From the NCBI GenBank assembly GCA_003820375.1, contig RPQH01000050.1, positions 1-32,496 of the forward strand: DNA of 32,496 nt, written 5' to 3'. Below the pieces are notes generated by a model that did no database searches, was not told the DNA's origin, and saw only the letters and a list, made by a program, of their open reading frames with translations. Positions within the stretch are counted from its first letter, which is position 1. Every line of letters begins with the position of its first letter. The DNA comes from Ignavibacteriota bacterium. Its GTDB lineage: Bacteria > Bacteroidota > Ignavibacteria > Tepidaquicellales > OLB5. Position numbers and translations under genes: made by a program. Below are positions 31,257 through 32,496 of this stretch, in pieces.

Positions 31257-31297
31257 AAAACCCCTTGTACTCTGTATGAGGGGTTTTCATTTTTTTA
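31257..31297 (+). terminator. Terminator of the lipoprotein-LysM operon
   Basis: Perfect stem AAAACCCCT/AGGGGTTTT (31257-31265, 31279-31287) with a short TAC/GTA extension in the loop, followed by CATTTTTTT. It sits 43 nt after the LysM stop. Confidence 0.88.
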
Positions 31298-31332
31298 AAA
31301 CTTTATTAGTAAAATTTGAATTAAGAATTACA

Positions 31333-32334
31333 TTGGCATCAGAAGAAAGAAACATATTATTGGAAGGTATTGACCTTATTAATTTCCTTGGATTTAATGA
31401 CAGGAATATTGAAATAATCCGGAACAGGTTTAAATCTAATATCACTGTCAGGGGAGAACGTATTAATTTAAAAGGTGAACCGGAAGAACTTATTCAGCTG
31501 GAAACTATTTTTAAGGAACTTATGCTGCTCCAGAAACGCCAGGGAAGGATCTCGGACAGTGATGTAAACCTGATAATTGAGCTGGTTACAGATTCAAGGG
31601 ATGCCGAAATTGAAAAGAAACTGGGCGTAGCAAGGGAAGAGCTTGATGATGTTATTCTTGTTGACAGGAATGACTTTGTTAAGCCAAAAACCCTTGGACA
31701 AAGGGAGCTTTATTATAAAACCAAAAATAATGAAATAGTTTTTGTCATAGGACCTGCAGGAACCGGAAAGACATACCTCTCGGTAGCCATAGCCCTTTCA
31801 GCATTAAAGAATAAAAAAGTAAACAGGATAGTTCTTTCCCGCCCGGCAGTTGAAGCAGGAGAAAGCTTAGGATTTTTACCCGGCGACCTGTCTGAAAAAG
31901 TGAACCCATATCTTAAACCCTTGTTCGATGCACTGGAAGATATGGTACCCCGTGAAAAGCTAACTAATTATTTCGAGAAAAATATTATTGAAATAATTCC
32001 CCTTGCTTATATGAGAGGCAGAACATTGAACAATGCTTTCTTGATACTTGATGAAGCCCAGAATTCGACAGCTTTACAAATGAAAATGTTTCTTACCCGC
32101 CTTGGAATAAATTCAAGAGCAATTATAACAGGTGATATTACACAGATAGATTTACCCTCAAGACAAACATCAGGGCTGGTTCAGATACAAAAAATACTTC
32201 AGCATGTGGACGGAGTGGAATTTGTTTACCTCGAAAAGAAAGACGTTGTCCGCCATCGTTTGGTGAAAGATATAATCAATGCATATGAAGAATTCTCGGT
32301 AGAGAACAATAAACAGCAGGGAGAAAGCTCGTAG
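31333..32334 (+). CDS. phoH: PhoH family ATPase
   Basis: This 333-residue P-loop protein has Walker A GPAGTGKT at 140-147 and Walker B FLILDEAQN at 236-244. It also has the PhoH-specific segments LSRPAVEAGESLGFLPGDL and a C-terminal TGDITQIDLP/SGL. The N-terminal RNA-binding-like domain begins ERNILLEGIDLINFLGFNDR. It is probably a cytoplasmic ATPase, often linked to RNA metabolism with YbeY in other genomes. Its exact reaction is not settled. The frame is open back to an ATG at 31276, but that lies in the terminator hairpin, so the TTG at 31333 is the more likely start. The gene is complete, and its stop is followed immediately by minisatellite DNA. Confidence 0.88.
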   Translation: MASEERNILLEGIDLINFLGFNDRNIEIIRNRFKSNITVRGERINLKGEPEELIQLETIFKELMLLQKRQGRISDSDVNLIIELVTDSRDAEIEKKLGVAREELDDVILVDRNDFVKPKTLGQRELYYKTKNNEIVFVIGPAGTGKTYLSVAIALSALKNKKVNRIVLSRPAVEAGESLGFLPGDLSEKVNPYLKPLFDALEDMVPREKLTNYFEKNIIEIIPLAYMRGRTLNNAFLILDEAQNSTALQMKMFLTRLGINSRAIITGDITQIDLPSRQTSGLVQIQKILQHVDGVEFVYLEKKDVVRHRLVKDIINAYEEFSVENNKQQGESS

Positions 32335-32374
32335 AGTTCAAAGAGTCGGGAGTCAGAGAGTTGGGAGTTAGGAG
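32334..32374 (+). repeat. 15-bp-period minisatellite, third locus
   Basis: About 2.5 units of GAGTYGGGAGTYNNN, starting at the phoH stop codon. Same family and orientation as 793-870. Confidence 0.7.
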
Positions 32375-32496
32375 TCAAACAAACTTAACAAACTTAACAA
32401 ACTTAACAAACTTAACAAACTTAACAAACTTAACAAACTTAACAAACTTAACAAACTTAACAAACTTAACAAACTTAACAAACTTAACAAACTTAA
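32375..32496 (+). repeat. 9-bp perfect tandem repeat, ACAAACTTA x ~13
   Basis: From about 32377 to the end of the window the unit ACAAACTTA repeats without visible error, and it continues beyond the edge. A perfect array of this length suggests recent expansion or a slippage-prone site. One frame reads as Thr-Asn-Leu and another contains stops. No gene start is associated. Confidence 0.9.

Noticed and set aside
31276..31332. ATG start for PhoH at 31276
   Set aside because: It falls in the stem of the upstream terminator, and the added residues do not resemble PhoH N-termini.
32375..32496. A coding repeat protein in the 9-bp array
   Set aside because: There is no start or ribosome site, and one of the frames stops in every unit.

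Overview
The window is AT-rich and carries no rRNA, tRNA or CRISPR array. Four secreted proteins end in a C-terminal domain with the NYPNPFNP signature and a C-terminus of the VLLK/ILVK type, and a PorV-like outer-membrane protein is also encoded. This combination, with promoters of the TTGACA-N17-TATATTTG kind, points to the Bacteroidota/Chlorobiota side of the tree, most likely an Ignavibacteria-type organism that exports proteins by the type IX secretion system (T9SS). That taxonomic call is inference.

Layout. 1-900 is non-coding and repeat-filled. 904-3179 (minus) is a four-gene cluster of small membrane proteins (DUF2085, two paralogous proteins, DUF2752), split by a MITE-like insertion. 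3386-8594 (minus) holds a PorV-like protein, an unknown outer-membrane barrel, a membrane protein with two tandem domains, and a T9SS-exported propeller-like protein. 8698-15322 (minus) has a DUF167 protein and a complete tetR-tolC-mfp-RND efflux operon with a palindromic operator over its promoter. 15524-17764 (plus) has a CDF metal transporter and a small regulatory cluster (DUF2089 plus SHOCT-like proteins, one truncated). 17813-19558 and 21151-24584 (minus) are three T9SS-exported repeat proteins (one VCBS/ASPIC, two Ycf48-like). They flank a 1.3 kb island of repeats and a gene remnant. 24720-32334 (plus) has a BadF-type kinase, a DUF559 nuclease in a small inverted-repeat-bounded element, guaA, a periplasmic binding protein, two LysM proteins around a small lipoprotein, and phoH.

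The most unusual content is between the genes. A diverged repeat of about 640 bp occurs twice in inverted orientation (145-788 and 19789-20400). Its best-conserved end is four direct repeats spaced exactly 22 bp apart. Its other end carries a promoter and leader running into a start codon, and in the right copy it runs into a remnant of a T9SS cargo gene. Separately, the DUF559 gene is bounded by perfect 35-bp inverted repeats whose layout (CCTCACCCC, spacer, CCCCTCTCC hairpin) recurs at the MITE-like insertion near 1.9-2.1 kb and, alone, near 20.06 kb. This suggests a nuclease-linked mobile element family with non-autonomous members. A third palindrome family appears to have inserted in frame into the sorting domain of a T9SS cargo gene. 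Several families of short-period minisatellites (9, 14 and 15 bp) fill other gaps.
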